Source: Salinibacillus aidingensis (GTDB taxonomy: Bacteria; Bacillota; Bacilli; Bacillales; Alkalibacillaceae). From it: a stretch of DNA of 64,000 nucleotides. Position numbers and translations under genes: made by a program. The DNA is taken from assembly GCF_039522525.1 (NCBI RefSeq), contig NZ_BAAADO010000001.1, positions 124,001 to 188,000 of the forward strand, written 5' to 3'. Numbering within the stretch: the stretch's first letter is position 1; each line of letters opens with the position of its first letter. Below are positions 9,303 through 18,180 of the stretch, piece after piece. The notes beneath the pieces were generated by a model. It did not search any database. It was given only the letters and a program-made list of their open reading frames with translations, and was not told where the DNA came from.

Positions 9303-9505
9303 TAGACTTCCTTAAAATAATCCTTAAAGAATCCACCTATTTTCCCTGTATTATCGATAATAAAGTAGAATTCATCCGTTTCATTTTTTACATCGTATAC
9401 CTTACCAGGTGTCAGTACACGATTAACGATATACTTTTTCGCATTTGCATGTACACACTCAATTTTTTTAATGGTATTGCCTTCTTCCCATGTTTTATGA
9501 ATCAT
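9302..9505 (-). CDS. Small conserved Bacillaceae protein (DUF6501-like)
   Basis: A 67-aa soluble protein starting MIHKTWEEGNTIKKIECVHA and ending IGGFFKDYFKEV, with a central NETDEFYFIIDNTGK strand. I recall similar short Bacillus proteins under DUF6501, without known function. The start is ATG 9505, behind AAAGGAG with an 8-nt spacer; the longer frame from 9580 has no such signal. Its stop overlaps the sfsA start. Confidence 0.7.
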   Translation of the reverse strand: MIHKTWEEGNTIKKIECVHANAKKYIVNRVLTPGKVYDVKNETDEFYFIIDNTGKIGGFFKDYFKEV

Positions 9506-9552
9506 TTTTTCTGCTCCTTTATGTCTGGTTTTGTATATGAAATGTAAATAAA

Positions 9553-9586
9553 CAGGAGGGTGTCTCGCCTGTGAGATCACCCTGTG
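9553..9586 (-). terminator. Probable terminator of msrAB
   Basis: On the minus strand CAGGGTG-A-TCTC pairs with GAGA-CACCCT-C-CTG and is followed by the T-rich TTTATTT. It lies just after the msrAB stop. Confidence 0.65.
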
Positions 9587-9597
9587 GTATGTGCCTT

Positions 9598-10560
9598 TTA
9601 CTCAAAGAGATACAATAGCTTCCCGTACCCTTTTTCCTCCATTTCATCTTTCGGAATGAATTTCATAGCTGCTGAATTCATGCAGTATCGGAGACCGCCT
9701 TGATCCATTGGCCCATCTTCAAAGACGTGTCCAAGATGGGAGTCGGCATAATTACTTCTGACTTCCACTCTTCTCATTCCGTGTGATGTATCAAGCTGTT
9801 CTTTGACCTGCTTATCATAAATGGGCTTTGTAAAGCTTGGCCATCCACAGCCTGCATCATATTTATCCTTCGAGGAAAATAATGGTTCACCAGATACAAT
9901 ATCTACATAAATTCCCTCTTCTTCATAATCCCAGTATTCATTTTGAAAGGGACGCTCTGTGCCATTTTCCTGTGTTACCTGATATTGAATGGGATTGAGT
10001 ATCTTCTTGAGCTCTTCTTTATTCTTATGATTGCCCCATGTTTTTTCAATAAAATCCTGGCGTCCGGATCCTTTTTTATACATTTTATAATGAAGAGGAT
10101 TCTTCTGGTAGTAATCCTGATGATAATCCTCAGCTGGATAAAACGTTGATGCAGGCAAAATATCCGTCACGATTGGCTTTGAAAACTTCCCGCTTTTATC
10201 CAGCTCAAGTTTGGAATGTTCTGCAATTTTCCTCTGTTCTTCATTATGGTAAAAAATAGCTGTTCGATAGGAATCCCCGCGATCATTAAATTGACCGCCT
10301 GGATCGGTTGGGTCAATTAATGTCCAGTAAATTTCAACAAGATCTTTATACGGAAAAATAGCTGGATCAAACGTGATTTGCACGGCCTCATAGTGCCCCG
10401 TGGTCTCACTGCATACTTCTTCGTACGTTGGATTTTCCTTATGCCCTCCCGTGTAACCGGAAATGACGGATTCAATTCCAGGACGGGCATCAAACGGCTC
10501 CACCATACACCAGAAGCAGCCACCAGCAAAGGTCGCTTTTTCCAGGTTATTTTGAGACAT
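9598..10560 (-). CDS. msrAB: Fused peptide methionine sulfoxide reductase MsrA-MsrB
   Basis: A 320-aa bifunctional repair enzyme. The N-terminal MsrA domain (about 1-175) has the active-site loop GGCFWCMVEPF with nucleophile Cys15 and reduces Met-S-sulfoxide. The C-terminal MsrB domain (about 180-320) carries CGWPSFTKP and the nucleophile in RYCMNSAAMKF, and reduces Met-R-sulfoxide. The zinc-binding CxxC pairs found in many MsrB are absent, as in other fused forms. There is no signal peptide, so it is cytosolic. It is transcribed as a single gene with a hairpin behind it. Confidence 0.96.
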   Translation of the reverse strand: MSQNNLEKATFAGGCFWCMVEPFDARPGIESVISGYTGGHKENPTYEEVCSETTGHYEAVQITFDPAIFPYKDLVEIYWTLIDPTDPGGQFNDRGDSYRTAIFYHNEEQRKIAEHSKLELDKSGKFSKPIVTDILPASTFYPAEDYHQDYYQKNPLHYKMYKKGSGRQDFIEKTWGNHKNKEELKKILNPIQYQVTQENGTERPFQNEYWDYEEEGIYVDIVSGEPLFSSKDKYDAGCGWPSFTKPIYDKQVKEQLDTSHGMRRVEVRSNYADSHLGHVFEDGPMDQGGLRYCMNSAAMKFIPKDEMEEKGYGKLLYLFE

Positions 10561-10643
10561 GTATACTTACCCCCTCTATTGCAATTGGTTACTTCTATTT
10601 TATACTGGAAAACGCTTCTTCACAACTCAGGGGATTTTTCAGA

Positions 10644-11306
10644 TCACACAAAAACTTTTGGTTTTGAACGCCCATCCTCTGTTGATCTTCTTCTTTTTCG
10701 GCTTGGGGCAAAATGTGTTTTCTTAGTGTCTGATTGGTTTTCTTTTGAGTCTTCATTGGAACTGAGCAACTTCTCTAATTCATCCTCATCTTCTTCCCTT
10801 TGCTCAAAAGATGTTTCGGTATCCTTACCCTCCTGATCCGATTTATACTCATCTTCCTCACTGGTATGGTCTTCTTCAGCATCGGATTCATTCAGTGCTT
10901 TAAGCATTTTTAGCATGGCCGGCAAATTCTTAACCATGGGGCCATATTGCTGAACCATAGGCGCTGCCTGCTGAGCAACATTAATGGCCTGCTGAACATT
11001 CCCTAAAGCTTTTGATGCCTTTTCAATCCCTGAAGCAGCTCCGGTAAATTGACCAGGATTCTGCGTGCCCATTCCTGGACCAAAGCCTCCCATACCCGGG
11101 CCAGGTCCCATTCCTGGACCGAAGCCTTGATTTCCTTTAGGCGTACGACTAAACAGACGCTGAAAAAGTCCACCAATTCCCCTTTGCTGTCCGCCCGTTT
11201 GGCCAGGATTCACGGGCTGCTGAAAAAAACCTTGTGGTGGCTGCTGAGGTGGTCTCTGTGGTCCTGGAAAATCAAATGGATTCGGTCTTCCTGTATTTGG
11301 TGCCAT
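10644..11306 (-). CDS. yqfQ: YqfQ/VrrA-like proline- and glycine-rich protein
   Basis: A 220-aa low-complexity protein. The N-terminal third is rich in Pro, Gln and Gly (RPPQQPPQGFFQQP; GPGMGPGPGMGGFGPGMG). A short hydrophobic-amphipathic centre (AINVAQQAAPMVQQYGPMVK) follows, then a very acidic Glu/Asp tail ending in a basic RKRRRS patch. This layout fits the YqfQ (VrrA) family seen in spore-formers; the function is unknown, and the coat or spore surface is a plausible location. Start ATG 11306 has AGGAGG 7 nt upstream; the longer TTG frame at 11330 lacks this. Confidence 0.75.
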   Translation of the reverse strand: MAPNTGRPNPFDFPGPQRPPQQPPQGFFQQPVNPGQTGGQQRGIGGLFQRLFSRTPKGNQGFGPGMGPGPGMGGFGPGMGTQNPGQFTGAASGIEKASKALGNVQQAINVAQQAAPMVQQYGPMVKNLPAMLKMLKALNESDAEEDHTSEEDEYKSDQEGKDTETSFEQREEDEDELEKLLSSNEDSKENQSDTKKTHFAPSRKRRRSTEDGRSKPKVFV

Positions 11307-11400
11307 CGCTCTTCCTCCTCTTCTAAGCAAACGTACTACTTTACTGTACGAAGAGAAGGCACAATCAGTGTAGGCTCTATATGGAAAACAACTGAGAAAA

Positions 11401-12081
11401 TTAACCTAAATCAGGAATTTGCCAGTCTATGGGTGTTTCCCCTATAGATTTTAAGTACTGATTAGCTTTGGAAAAAGGCTTACTGCCAAAAAAACCGCGA
11501 TAAGCCGATAAGGGACTGGGGTGCGGGGATTTAATAATACAGTGTTTATCCTGATCCAAATACTTGCTTTTTTCCTGGGCATTTCTTCCCCATAAAATAA
11601 ATACGATAGGTCGCTCCCGCTTATTCAGTACATCAATTACTTTGTCCGTAAAATACTCCCAGCCTTTCCCCCGATGAGAATTAGCCTGATGGGCACGAAC
11701 GGTCAGGACCGCATTTAATAAAAGAACTCCCTGCCTGGCCCAGTGAATTAAATTGCCATGATTCGGGATTGTACATCCTAAATCCTGATGCAATTCCTTG
11801 TAGATGTTTTTTAAAGAAGGAGGAATCTGTACGGATGGTTGTACCGAAAAACTGAAGCCATGTGCCTGATCAGGTCCATGATAAGGATCCTGTCCCAAAA
11901 TTACTACCTTCGTATTTTGATAAGGGGTATAATGAAAGGCATTGAAAATATCGTGCATATCAGGATATACCGTTTCAGAGCTGTATTCCCTTTTCAAAAA
12001 CTCCCGTAACTGCTGATAGTAATTTTTTTCAAATTCCTCGCTTAAATAGTCATTCCAGTCATTTTGTAATATCTGCTTCAT
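11401..12081 (-). CDS. ung: Uracil-DNA glycosylase
   Basis: Family 1 UDG, 226 aa, which removes uracil from DNA at the start of base excision repair. The water-activating loop GQDPYHGP (Asp65) is present, as are VLLLNAVLTVR with the uracil-binding Asn, and HPSPLSAYRGFFG, the minor-groove intercalation loop with catalytic His. Length and motif order match B. subtilis Ung. It stands alone on the minus strand, 95 bp upstream of yqfQ. Confidence 0.97.
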   Translation of the reverse strand: MKQILQNDWNDYLSEEFEKNYYQQLREFLKREYSSETVYPDMHDIFNAFHYTPYQNTKVVILGQDPYHGPDQAHGFSFSVQPSVQIPPSLKNIYKELHQDLGCTIPNHGNLIHWARQGVLLLNAVLTVRAHQANSHRGKGWEYFTDKVIDVLNKRERPIVFILWGRNAQEKSKYLDQDKHCIIKSPHPSPLSAYRGFFGSKPFSKANQYLKSIGETPIDWQIPDLG

Positions 12082-12146
12082 TTCTCTCTCACCCTCATAC
12101 CATTCTCGATTTCTATTTTACTCGTTTTCTCTTTTTAAGAAAACAA

Positions 12147-12174
12147 CAGCCAGACACATAGCCGTGCCTGGCTG
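12147..12174 (-). terminator. Terminator after the 25-aa ORF
   Basis: CAGCCAGACAC (12147-12157) pairs with GTGCCTGGCTG (12164-12174) with one G-T wobble and a 6-nt loop. The minus strand continues TTGTTTTCTT. Confidence 0.75.
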
Positions 12175-12192
12175 CCTATAAGTTTATAACCG

Positions 12193-12270
12193 TTATGAAG
12201 TTACTTCTGAATAAATAATAAACCCTACAAAACTTGTTAAAATTAATCCGAATAAAATGGCAGGTAGCAC
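12193..12270 (-). CDS. 25-aa single-helix membrane peptide
   Basis: A GTG-started frame encodes MLPAILFGLILTSFVGFIIY followed by SEVTS, one hydrophobic helix with a short polar tail. GGGGGAG lies 5 nt before the GTG, and a strong hairpin with a T-rich tail follows the stop by about 20 bp, so the unit looks like a complete small transcription unit. I do not recognise a family. Small single-helix proteins of this kind often accompany respiratory or transport complexes, but no partner is adjacent. Confidence 0.5.
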   Translation of the reverse strand: MLPAILFGLILTSFVGFIIYSEVTS

Positions 12271-12383
12271 GTGAACTCCCCCTATACAGTTTCGTTTTAC
12301 ACTTTAAGTATAATTGAAGAAAGAGTAGAATTAAGGTATATCCTATGGCAAATTTATGAAAATTTTATCGAGGGGGGATCTAT

Positions 12384-13250
12384 ATGACCAGCACAACCAT
12401 TGGATTTGTTGGAACCGGAGTCATGGGAAAAAGCATGGCTCGTAACCTTATGAAGGCAGGTTATTCACTCCAGCTCTATACACGTACGAAGGAAAAAGCA
12501 CAGGAGCTTCTCAATGAAGGTGCGGCCTGGAAGAACTCAGTAGCTGAACTGGCAGAAACATCGGATGTGATCATCACCATCGTCGGTTATCCAAAAGATG
12601 TTGAGGAGATTTACTTTGGGGAAAACGGCATCCTGGAAAACGCCCGCGAAGGTACATACTTAATCGACATGACCACCTCAAAACCACAGCTCGCTCAAAA
12701 GATTGATGAACAGGCCAAAAAGAAAAGGCTTTATGCGTTAGACGCCCCTGTATCCGGTGGTGACATCGGAGCCCGTGATGGGAAGCTAGCTATTATGATT
12801 GGAGGAAATGAGTCAGCTTATGAGGAAATGCTTCCTGTTTTTAATGTTATGGGGGAAAACATCATCCTTCAGGGACCAGCAGGAGCAGGACAGCACACAA
12901 AGATGAGTAATCAAATAACCATTGCTTCCAACATGATTGGGGTTTGTGAAGCGATTATGTATGCTAAAAAAGCAGGTCTTAATCCTGAGAGAGTATTAGA
13001 TTCTATTACCACTGGTGCAGCTGGGAGCTTTTCTTTAAGTAAATTAGGACCACGGATGATTCAGGGTGATTTTGAACCTGGCTTTTATGTGAAACATTTT
13101 ATTAAAGATATGAAAATTGCCCTGGAATCCGCTAAAGATATGAACCTGATGACACCAGGTCTGGAGCTGTCTCTTTCTCTGTATACAGAGTTAGCGGAAA
13201 AAGGTGATGAGGATTCTGGTACTCAGGCATTGATTAAGCTTTTTTCATAA
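12384..13250 (+). CDS. NAD(P)-dependent beta-hydroxyacid dehydrogenase (YkwC-like)
   Basis: A 288-aa member of the 3-hydroxyisobutyrate dehydrogenase/tartronate semialdehyde reductase family. Its N-terminal Rossmann fold has GFVGTGVMGKSMARNL (residues 6-21). DAPVSGGDIGARDGKL forms the substrate-binding loop, and the catalytic Lys sits in GAGQHTKMSNQ. The C-terminal helical domain mediates dimerisation. Substrate is unknown; the closest counterpart I recall in B. subtilis is YkwC. The start is preceded by GAGGGGGG. Confidence 0.87.
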   Translation: MTSTTIGFVGTGVMGKSMARNLMKAGYSLQLYTRTKEKAQELLNEGAAWKNSVAELAETSDVIITIVGYPKDVEEIYFGENGILENAREGTYLIDMTTSKPQLAQKIDEQAKKKRLYALDAPVSGGDIGARDGKLAIMIGGNESAYEEMLPVFNVMGENIILQGPAGAGQHTKMSNQITIASNMIGVCEAIMYAKKAGLNPERVLDSITTGAAGSFSLSKLGPRMIQGDFEPGFYVKHFIKDMKIALESAKDMNLMTPGLELSLSLYTELAEKGDEDSGTQALIKLFS

Positions 13251-13280
13251 TAATTTTTTCGGATTAAAAATTATAAGAAA

Positions 13281-13427
13281 GTTGAACATCAAATGAATGG
13301 TTCGTTTGGTGTTTATCAATCCATTCACTCGTGAATTTTAATTTGATAAAGTTCAGAAACCGTGATAAAATTTCCTTTTGCAAGAGATAACATGCATACA
13401 GCACCTTAAAAGTTTATATCTTGCAAA
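13281..13427 (+). promoter_or_regulatory. Structured leader or control region upstream of trhO
   Basis: The 200 bp before trhO hold several dyads: TGAATGG (13294-13300) with CCATTCA (13321-13327); ATCAAAT (13288-13294) with ATTTGAT (13341-13347); and TTGCAAGA (13378-13385) with TCTTGCAA (13419-13426). The last pair ends 26 bp before the start codon. It may be an operator or a cis-acting RNA. No known riboswitch class is recognised. Confidence 0.45.
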
Positions 13428-13452
13428 TATAAATGGATAGGTGGTAATAAGA

Positions 13453-14427
13453 ATGGAAAACAAGGAAAAATATCAGGTCTTACTGTACTACAAATTTGTA
13501 CACATTGAGGACCCTGAAACCTATGCGGCTGAACATTTGGAGTTTTGTAAAGAGCTGGGACTGAAGGGTCGTATTTTAGTTGCGGAAGAAGGTCTGAATG
13601 GTACGGTTTCAGGTACGGTGGAACAAACAAACAAGTACATGGAAACGATGCACAACGACCCCCGTTTCGCAGATATGATGTTCAAAGTGGATGAAGTGGA
13701 GGGACACGCATTCAAGAAAATGCATGTACGTCATCGTCCAGAACTCGTGACTCTGCGTTTGGATGATGAATGGGATCCAAGTGAAGAAACAGCAGAGTTC
13801 CTGGATCCAAAGGAATTTTATGAAGAATTACAAAGAGACGATACCGTTGTCTTAGATACACGTAATGACTATGAATATGACCTCGGTCATTTCAGAGGAG
13901 CTATTAACCCGGACATTGAAACCTTCCGTGAGCTTCCTGAATGGATTAAGGAAAATAAAGATGAATTAAAAGATAAGCGTGTCCTCATGTACTGTACTGG
14001 TGGCATTCGCTGTGAAAAGGTCTCCGGCTGGCTGCAAAAAGAAGGAATTGAAGATGTTGCCCAGCTGCACGGAGGTATTGTCACTTACGGAAAGGATCCT
14101 GAAGTACAGGGAGAACTATGGGATGGGAAATGCTACGTCTTTGATGAACGTATTTCCGTTCCTGTAAATCAGAAAGAGCATGTAGTAGTAGGCAGAGATT
14201 ATTTTGATGGGAAACCATGTGAGCGCTATGTAAACTGCGCTGACCCTGATTGTAACCGTCAGTTCCTCTGCTCTGAAGAAAACGAGTATAAATATATGCG
14301 CAGCTGTTCCCATGAATGCCGCGTTTCTCCAAGAAACCGTTATGTGGTTGAGCATCAAATGACAGAGGAAGACATTCAGGAACGTTTAAAGCGTATTGAA
14401 GAAGAAGATAAAGTGGCACAAGGTTAA
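13453..14427 (+). CDS. trhO: tRNA uridine-34 hydroxylase TrhO (rhodanese family)
   Basis: A 324-aa UPF0176/TrhO protein, which hydroxylates U34 of certain tRNAs using molecular oxygen. It has an N-terminal ferredoxin-like domain (about 1-100), a rhodanese domain (about 125-220) with active-site loop CTGGIRCEK at Cys181, and a C-terminal Cys-rich region (CERYVNCADPDC, then CSHEC) likely to bind zinc. Start ATG 13453 has AGGTGG 8 nt upstream; the GTG at 13441 is part of that signal. A large hairpin repeat follows the gene. Confidence 0.92.
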   Translation: MENKEKYQVLLYYKFVHIEDPETYAAEHLEFCKELGLKGRILVAEEGLNGTVSGTVEQTNKYMETMHNDPRFADMMFKVDEVEGHAFKKMHVRHRPELVTLRLDDEWDPSEETAEFLDPKEFYEELQRDDTVVLDTRNDYEYDLGHFRGAINPDIETFRELPEWIKENKDELKDKRVLMYCTGGIRCEKVSGWLQKEGIEDVAQLHGGIVTYGKDPEVQGELWDGKCYVFDERISVPVNQKEHVVVGRDYFDGKPCERYVNCADPDCNRQFLCSEENEYKYMRSCSHECRVSPRNRYVVEHQMTEEDIQERLKRIEEEDKVAQG

Positions 14428-14479
14428 ACTTAAAAAATAACCCTTAATGATCTGACTTAATGATTTAAGTTCAGTATTT

Positions 14480-14605
14480 GAGGCTGGGACAAAGTTGTTT
14501 TCGTTAAAGGTAAACCCGAATTATAATAGGTGTAGGAACTACCGCTCCGGAAATTCATCCTATCATTCGGTTTATTACCAAGCGAATTCGTTATGTCCCA
14601 GCCTC
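14480..14605. repeat. 126-bp hairpin-forming dispersed repeat, terminator-like
   Basis: Terminal arms GAGGCTGGGACA (14480-14491) and TGTCCCAGCCTC (14594-14605) are perfect complements and are followed by six T. Inner arms TAAACCCGAAT and ATTCGGTTTA also pair, so most of the element can fold back on itself. The gaggctgggaca end is known from repeats in other low-GC Gram-positives. It lies 50 bp after trhO and could terminate its transcript. Confidence 0.85.
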
Positions 14606-14690
14606 TTTTTTATGTAAAGACGACGTTTTGACGGGTACAATATTTTTGCCGTTTTGTTCTTTATTAATGTCATGAACCTTTTTTCAGCGC

Positions 14691-14719
14691 AAAAAAAGAT
14701 CGCCTCAGATGACGATCTT
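14691..14719 (-). terminator. Terminator of the DUF2584-like gene
   Basis: On the minus strand AAGATCGTC pairs with GGCGATCTT (6-nt loop), followed by a run of T. It begins 30 bp after the stop. Confidence 0.85.
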
Positions 14720-14749
14720 CCTAGAAAAATTGACTTTTAAATGTCCCGG

Positions 14750-14998
14750 TTAGTTCACACTATACAACGAAACCAGCTGATATTGGCAGACGGTCTGATT
14801 TTTCTCGAATGTAATTTTCTTCACGATGGCACTTCCAATTTGGTCTGAATCCTCGTGCCTCATAATGTCAATGGGGACATCGATAGGAAACAGTTTGTAG
14901 CCCGAAAAGGTAATTTCAAAGATGTTCTCTTTTACATTCATTCGTCTCTCCTTCTCATTTGTAACAAGCTTCCATTCAATTGTTAACGGTACAGACAT
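14750..14998 (-). CDS. DUF2584-like small protein
   Basis: An 82-aa beta-rich protein starting MSVPLTIEWKLVT with a central GYKLFPIDVPIDI and ending QYQLVSLYSVN. This pattern matches my memory of the Bacillus DUF2584 family, whose function is unknown. Start ATG 14998 has AAGGGGA 7 nt upstream; the frame extends 6 codons further without a better signal. It is transcribed alone, with its own terminator. Confidence 0.7.
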   Translation of the reverse strand: MSVPLTIEWKLVTNEKERRMNVKENIFEITFSGYKLFPIDVPIDIMRHEDSDQIGSAIVKKITFEKNQTVCQYQLVSLYSVN

Positions 14999-15065
14999 GG
15001 GACCATCCCCTTCCAAAATATTATAAAACTTTTATCCTGGACTCATTCCTTATTAGTATTGAAGA

Positions 15066-18000
15066 CTAAAACACGGTAAGTGATACCTTAGAGCCGCTGT
15101 GTGAAGGTTCTATGTGAAGCTTGGCCCTTATTTCTTCTTTTAATTTCTGTACGTGAGAAATGATACCTAACATCCGGTTGCCTTTTTGCAGATCACTTAA
15201 GCAATTTAACGCCTGCTCCAGTGAAAGTTCATCAAGGGTTCCAAATCCTTCATCAATAAAGAGGGTGTCAAGCTCCACACCACCGGAATGGGCCTGTACA
15301 ACATCGGCCATTCCAAGAGCAAGGCTTAATGCTGCTTTAAATCCTTCTCCTCCGGATAAGGTTTTAACCGAACGATTTTGACCTGTGTAATGGTCAATCA
15401 CCTCAATATCGAGACCGCTTTGGGCACCACGTTTAGCTACACGGTCACTTCTTCTTAACTGGTATCGGTGATCTGTCATCTGATCCAGGCGAATATTGGC
15501 CTGGAATAAGATTTCATCCAAAAAGGAGGATAATACATAACGTTCAAATGACAGGCGCAATTGGTTGTCTCCTCTTGAGAGTTTGGCCAATTCCCCAATA
15601 TCAAAATACGTTTCCTCTAATTCCTGTTTTTCCTCAGCCAGCTGATGCAGTCGATCCGAGGTTGAAAGGTGCCGGTCCAGCTGCAGCTGCTGTTCCTGAA
15701 TACGTTTCGTTTTGGCATCAATTTCTTCATTCATCTGCTTTAACGTGTTTTCCAGGGTTTCCAGGTCAGGACGTTCTTTTTCTTTCAGCTGAATGGAAAG
15801 CTGGTCGTAACGACTTTTTGTGATTGAAACTTTTTCTTCAAATGCTTTGATCTGTTCCTCTGCTTTTTCCATGTCTGCGTCAGCCATTTTCGCCTGTTCA
15901 TAATGTTCAACCGTCACGAAATCTTTTTCTTTTAATTCATTCAGAAAGCTTTGTTCTGCTTCCTGATAAGTAGCTTGAGCCGTCTGTAATTGATTTTGTA
16001 AGGACTCGACTTTTACATCCAGTGTCTGTTTTTGCTCCTTCACTTTTTCAAAATCCTTTTGAAGCTCATTCCACTTATTCATCTGTTTCTCATATTCATT
16101 TTCTGTCTTAGAAAGTCGTTCCTGCACCACCTGGTAATCGTCATCAGGGTTTTCCAGTCCTGCTCTTACGCTTTCAAGCTGGGACTGAATTTTGACTCCC
16201 TGTTCTTTCAAATTTTGCAGGGTTTCATGCTTATGCTGCTGATCTTTTTTTGCTTTATTTAATTCTTCTTTTAACAGCCTTCGTTTTTCCTGCTTTTGCT
16301 TCAATTCTTTTAATTGCTTGTCCAATTCGTTGCGTTTTGTACTTATACCTGCTTTTTCATGCTTCCATTCCTTAATATGCTGATCGATTTCTTTCAAATC
16401 CACATTCACTCCGGATAAACCCTCAAGTTCCTGCTGTAAATGTTCTACTGTCTGGTTTTGTGAGGTTCCCTGAGATTTAATGTCTACATATTCTTTCTGG
16501 ATTTGCTTATACTTTTGCTCTCTTTGTTGCAGCTGTTTTCGCTTGGAATTGATCATTTCATCAGTAACAGAGGTATGATTAAATTCTGCCTTTTGTGGGT
16601 GATGGACAGATCCACAAACCGGACAGGCCTCTCCATCTGTCAGATCTGAAGCAAGGAGAGCTGCCTTTTCGTTCCGCTGAGCATCTTCCAGCTGTTGTAA
16701 CTCGTCTCGTAATTGTTCAACATAATGCTCGTCATTCTCGTATTCTTTCAAAACATTACGGTACTGAATGCGATATTTGTTTAACTGCTCATTTTCCTGA
16801 TGCAGTTTATCCGCCTTCTTAAGAATCTGCTCAAATTCCTTAAGCTTGGCATTAAATTCATAGAACTGCTCTGTAAGCTGCTGAGATTGGGTAATGTCTT
16901 CATCGAATTTCTCAATCTCTTTTTCCAGTTGTTCAATTCTCTGATCGGTCTGGTCCAGCTTAGGCTTTTCTGTGTGATACGCATTAGCCAGTTCTTTCTT
17001 CTGTTTTTCCAGATCTGTAGCCTGTTTTACCTTCTCCAGCTGTTCCTTCATAGAACGAATGGATTCTTTTAACTTTTCCCGATGCGGTTCTTCTTCTTTC
17101 GTATTTTTATAATCCTTCTCTATCCGATCATAAGATTTATGAATTTGATGTTGTTCTTCTCTCTTTAAACTTAGATCCTTCTCAATTTTTTTCAGCTCAT
17201 CCTGACGCACTTTTGCCTGCTGTTCGTAGGGCTTGATACTGGCTGCAGCTTTGGCCTGCTTTAATTTTTGCTTTTGATTGTCGATTTCTTCCTGCTTTGC
17301 TTTTAATTCATTAAGTTCCTCTTTACGCTGATCATGTTCCTCAAAAAGCGTTTGCAGCTCTTTTGCCTGATAATATTTATCCTGACTGTTTTGCTGTTGT
17401 TGTCGTTTTTCCTTCAGCTCTTTTTCCTGTTGATGAATCACTTTCTCTGTTTTTTCAATAAGGATAAGGAGATTCTGCTTTGCCTGTTTCGAATCAGGAT
17501 TATCTATATTATATTCTTCAGGCCAGTTGATATATGAAATTTCCTGCTGCTCCTGATTTTCAATTTGCTCTAGCTGCTGCTGAATACTTTTACTTTCTTC
17601 TGCTAAGCGCTTCGTCATTTGTTCATAAAAATAGGTATGAAAGATTTTCTGCAAAATTTCTTCCCGTTCTTTACTATTCTCAGAAATCAGCCGACGGAAT
17701 TCGCCCTGGGGAATCATCACCATTTTCCGGAACTGTTCATAATCCAGTTGAAGCATATCCTCTACAGCTTCATTGACCTCTTTTACCTTTCCGTAAAGCA
17801 AATGCTTTTCTCCATCAATGATCTGATAGATTTCCGCCTGTGGTGGCTGCTCCGTGAATCCTTCTCCACGAGCTTTACGTTTCAACTGTTTGGGAGTACG
17901 GACAATTTCAAACTCCTTTTGATGCAATTGAAAACGGAAGGAAACCTCCGTCTGCTGGTCCACACCGGCAAAGTGACTTCTCAATGTATCATGGTCACGA

Positions 18001-18179
18001 TCATCTCCGCTTGCCCTTCCGTATAGAGCAAAACACATGGCATCAAAAACAGTGGTTTTCCCGGCCCCTGTAGGACCTGTGATTAGAAAGAGCTTTTCCT
18101 CCCCCATCTGAGAGAAGTCAATCACCTGTTCATCTTTGTATGGTCCAAATGCAGACATTTTCAGTGTTATTGCCCGCAT
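15066..18179 (-). CDS. sbcC: Exonuclease subunit SbcC
   Basis: A 1037-aa SMC/Rad50-like ATPase of the SbcCD complex, which cleaves DNA hairpins and processes blocked ends. Walker A TGPTGAGKTTVFDA lies at about residues 34-47. Two long coiled-coil arms flank a zinc-hook CPVC (CPVCGSVHHP) near residue 530. The C-terminus has the ABC signature LSGGEGFKAALSLALG, Walker B DTLFIDEGFGTLD and an H-loop. The start lies 1 nt from the sbcD stop, so the two are translated from one mRNA, sbcD first. Confidence 0.97.
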   Translation of the reverse strand: MRAITLKMSAFGPYKDEQVIDFSQMGEEKLFLITGPTGAGKTTVFDAMCFALYGRASGDDRDHDTLRSHFAGVDQQTEVSFRFQLHQKEFEIVRTPKQLKRKARGEGFTEQPPQAEIYQIIDGEKHLLYGKVKEVNEAVEDMLQLDYEQFRKMVMIPQGEFRRLISENSKEREEILQKIFHTYFYEQMTKRLAEESKSIQQQLEQIENQEQQEISYINWPEEYNIDNPDSKQAKQNLLILIEKTEKVIHQQEKELKEKRQQQQNSQDKYYQAKELQTLFEEHDQRKEELNELKAKQEEIDNQKQKLKQAKAAASIKPYEQQAKVRQDELKKIEKDLSLKREEQHQIHKSYDRIEKDYKNTKEEEPHREKLKESIRSMKEQLEKVKQATDLEKQKKELANAYHTEKPKLDQTDQRIEQLEKEIEKFDEDITQSQQLTEQFYEFNAKLKEFEQILKKADKLHQENEQLNKYRIQYRNVLKEYENDEHYVEQLRDELQQLEDAQRNEKAALLASDLTDGEACPVCGSVHHPQKAEFNHTSVTDEMINSKRKQLQQREQKYKQIQKEYVDIKSQGTSQNQTVEHLQQELEGLSGVNVDLKEIDQHIKEWKHEKAGISTKRNELDKQLKELKQKQEKRRLLKEELNKAKKDQQHKHETLQNLKEQGVKIQSQLESVRAGLENPDDDYQVVQERLSKTENEYEKQMNKWNELQKDFEKVKEQKQTLDVKVESLQNQLQTAQATYQEAEQSFLNELKEKDFVTVEHYEQAKMADADMEKAEEQIKAFEEKVSITKSRYDQLSIQLKEKERPDLETLENTLKQMNEEIDAKTKRIQEQQLQLDRHLSTSDRLHQLAEEKQELEETYFDIGELAKLSRGDNQLRLSFERYVLSSFLDEILFQANIRLDQMTDHRYQLRRSDRVAKRGAQSGLDIEVIDHYTGQNRSVKTLSGGEGFKAALSLALGMADVVQAHSGGVELDTLFIDEGFGTLDELSLEQALNCLSDLQKGNRMLGIISHVQKLKEEIRAKLHIEPSHSGSKVSLTVF

Positions 18180-18180
18180 A

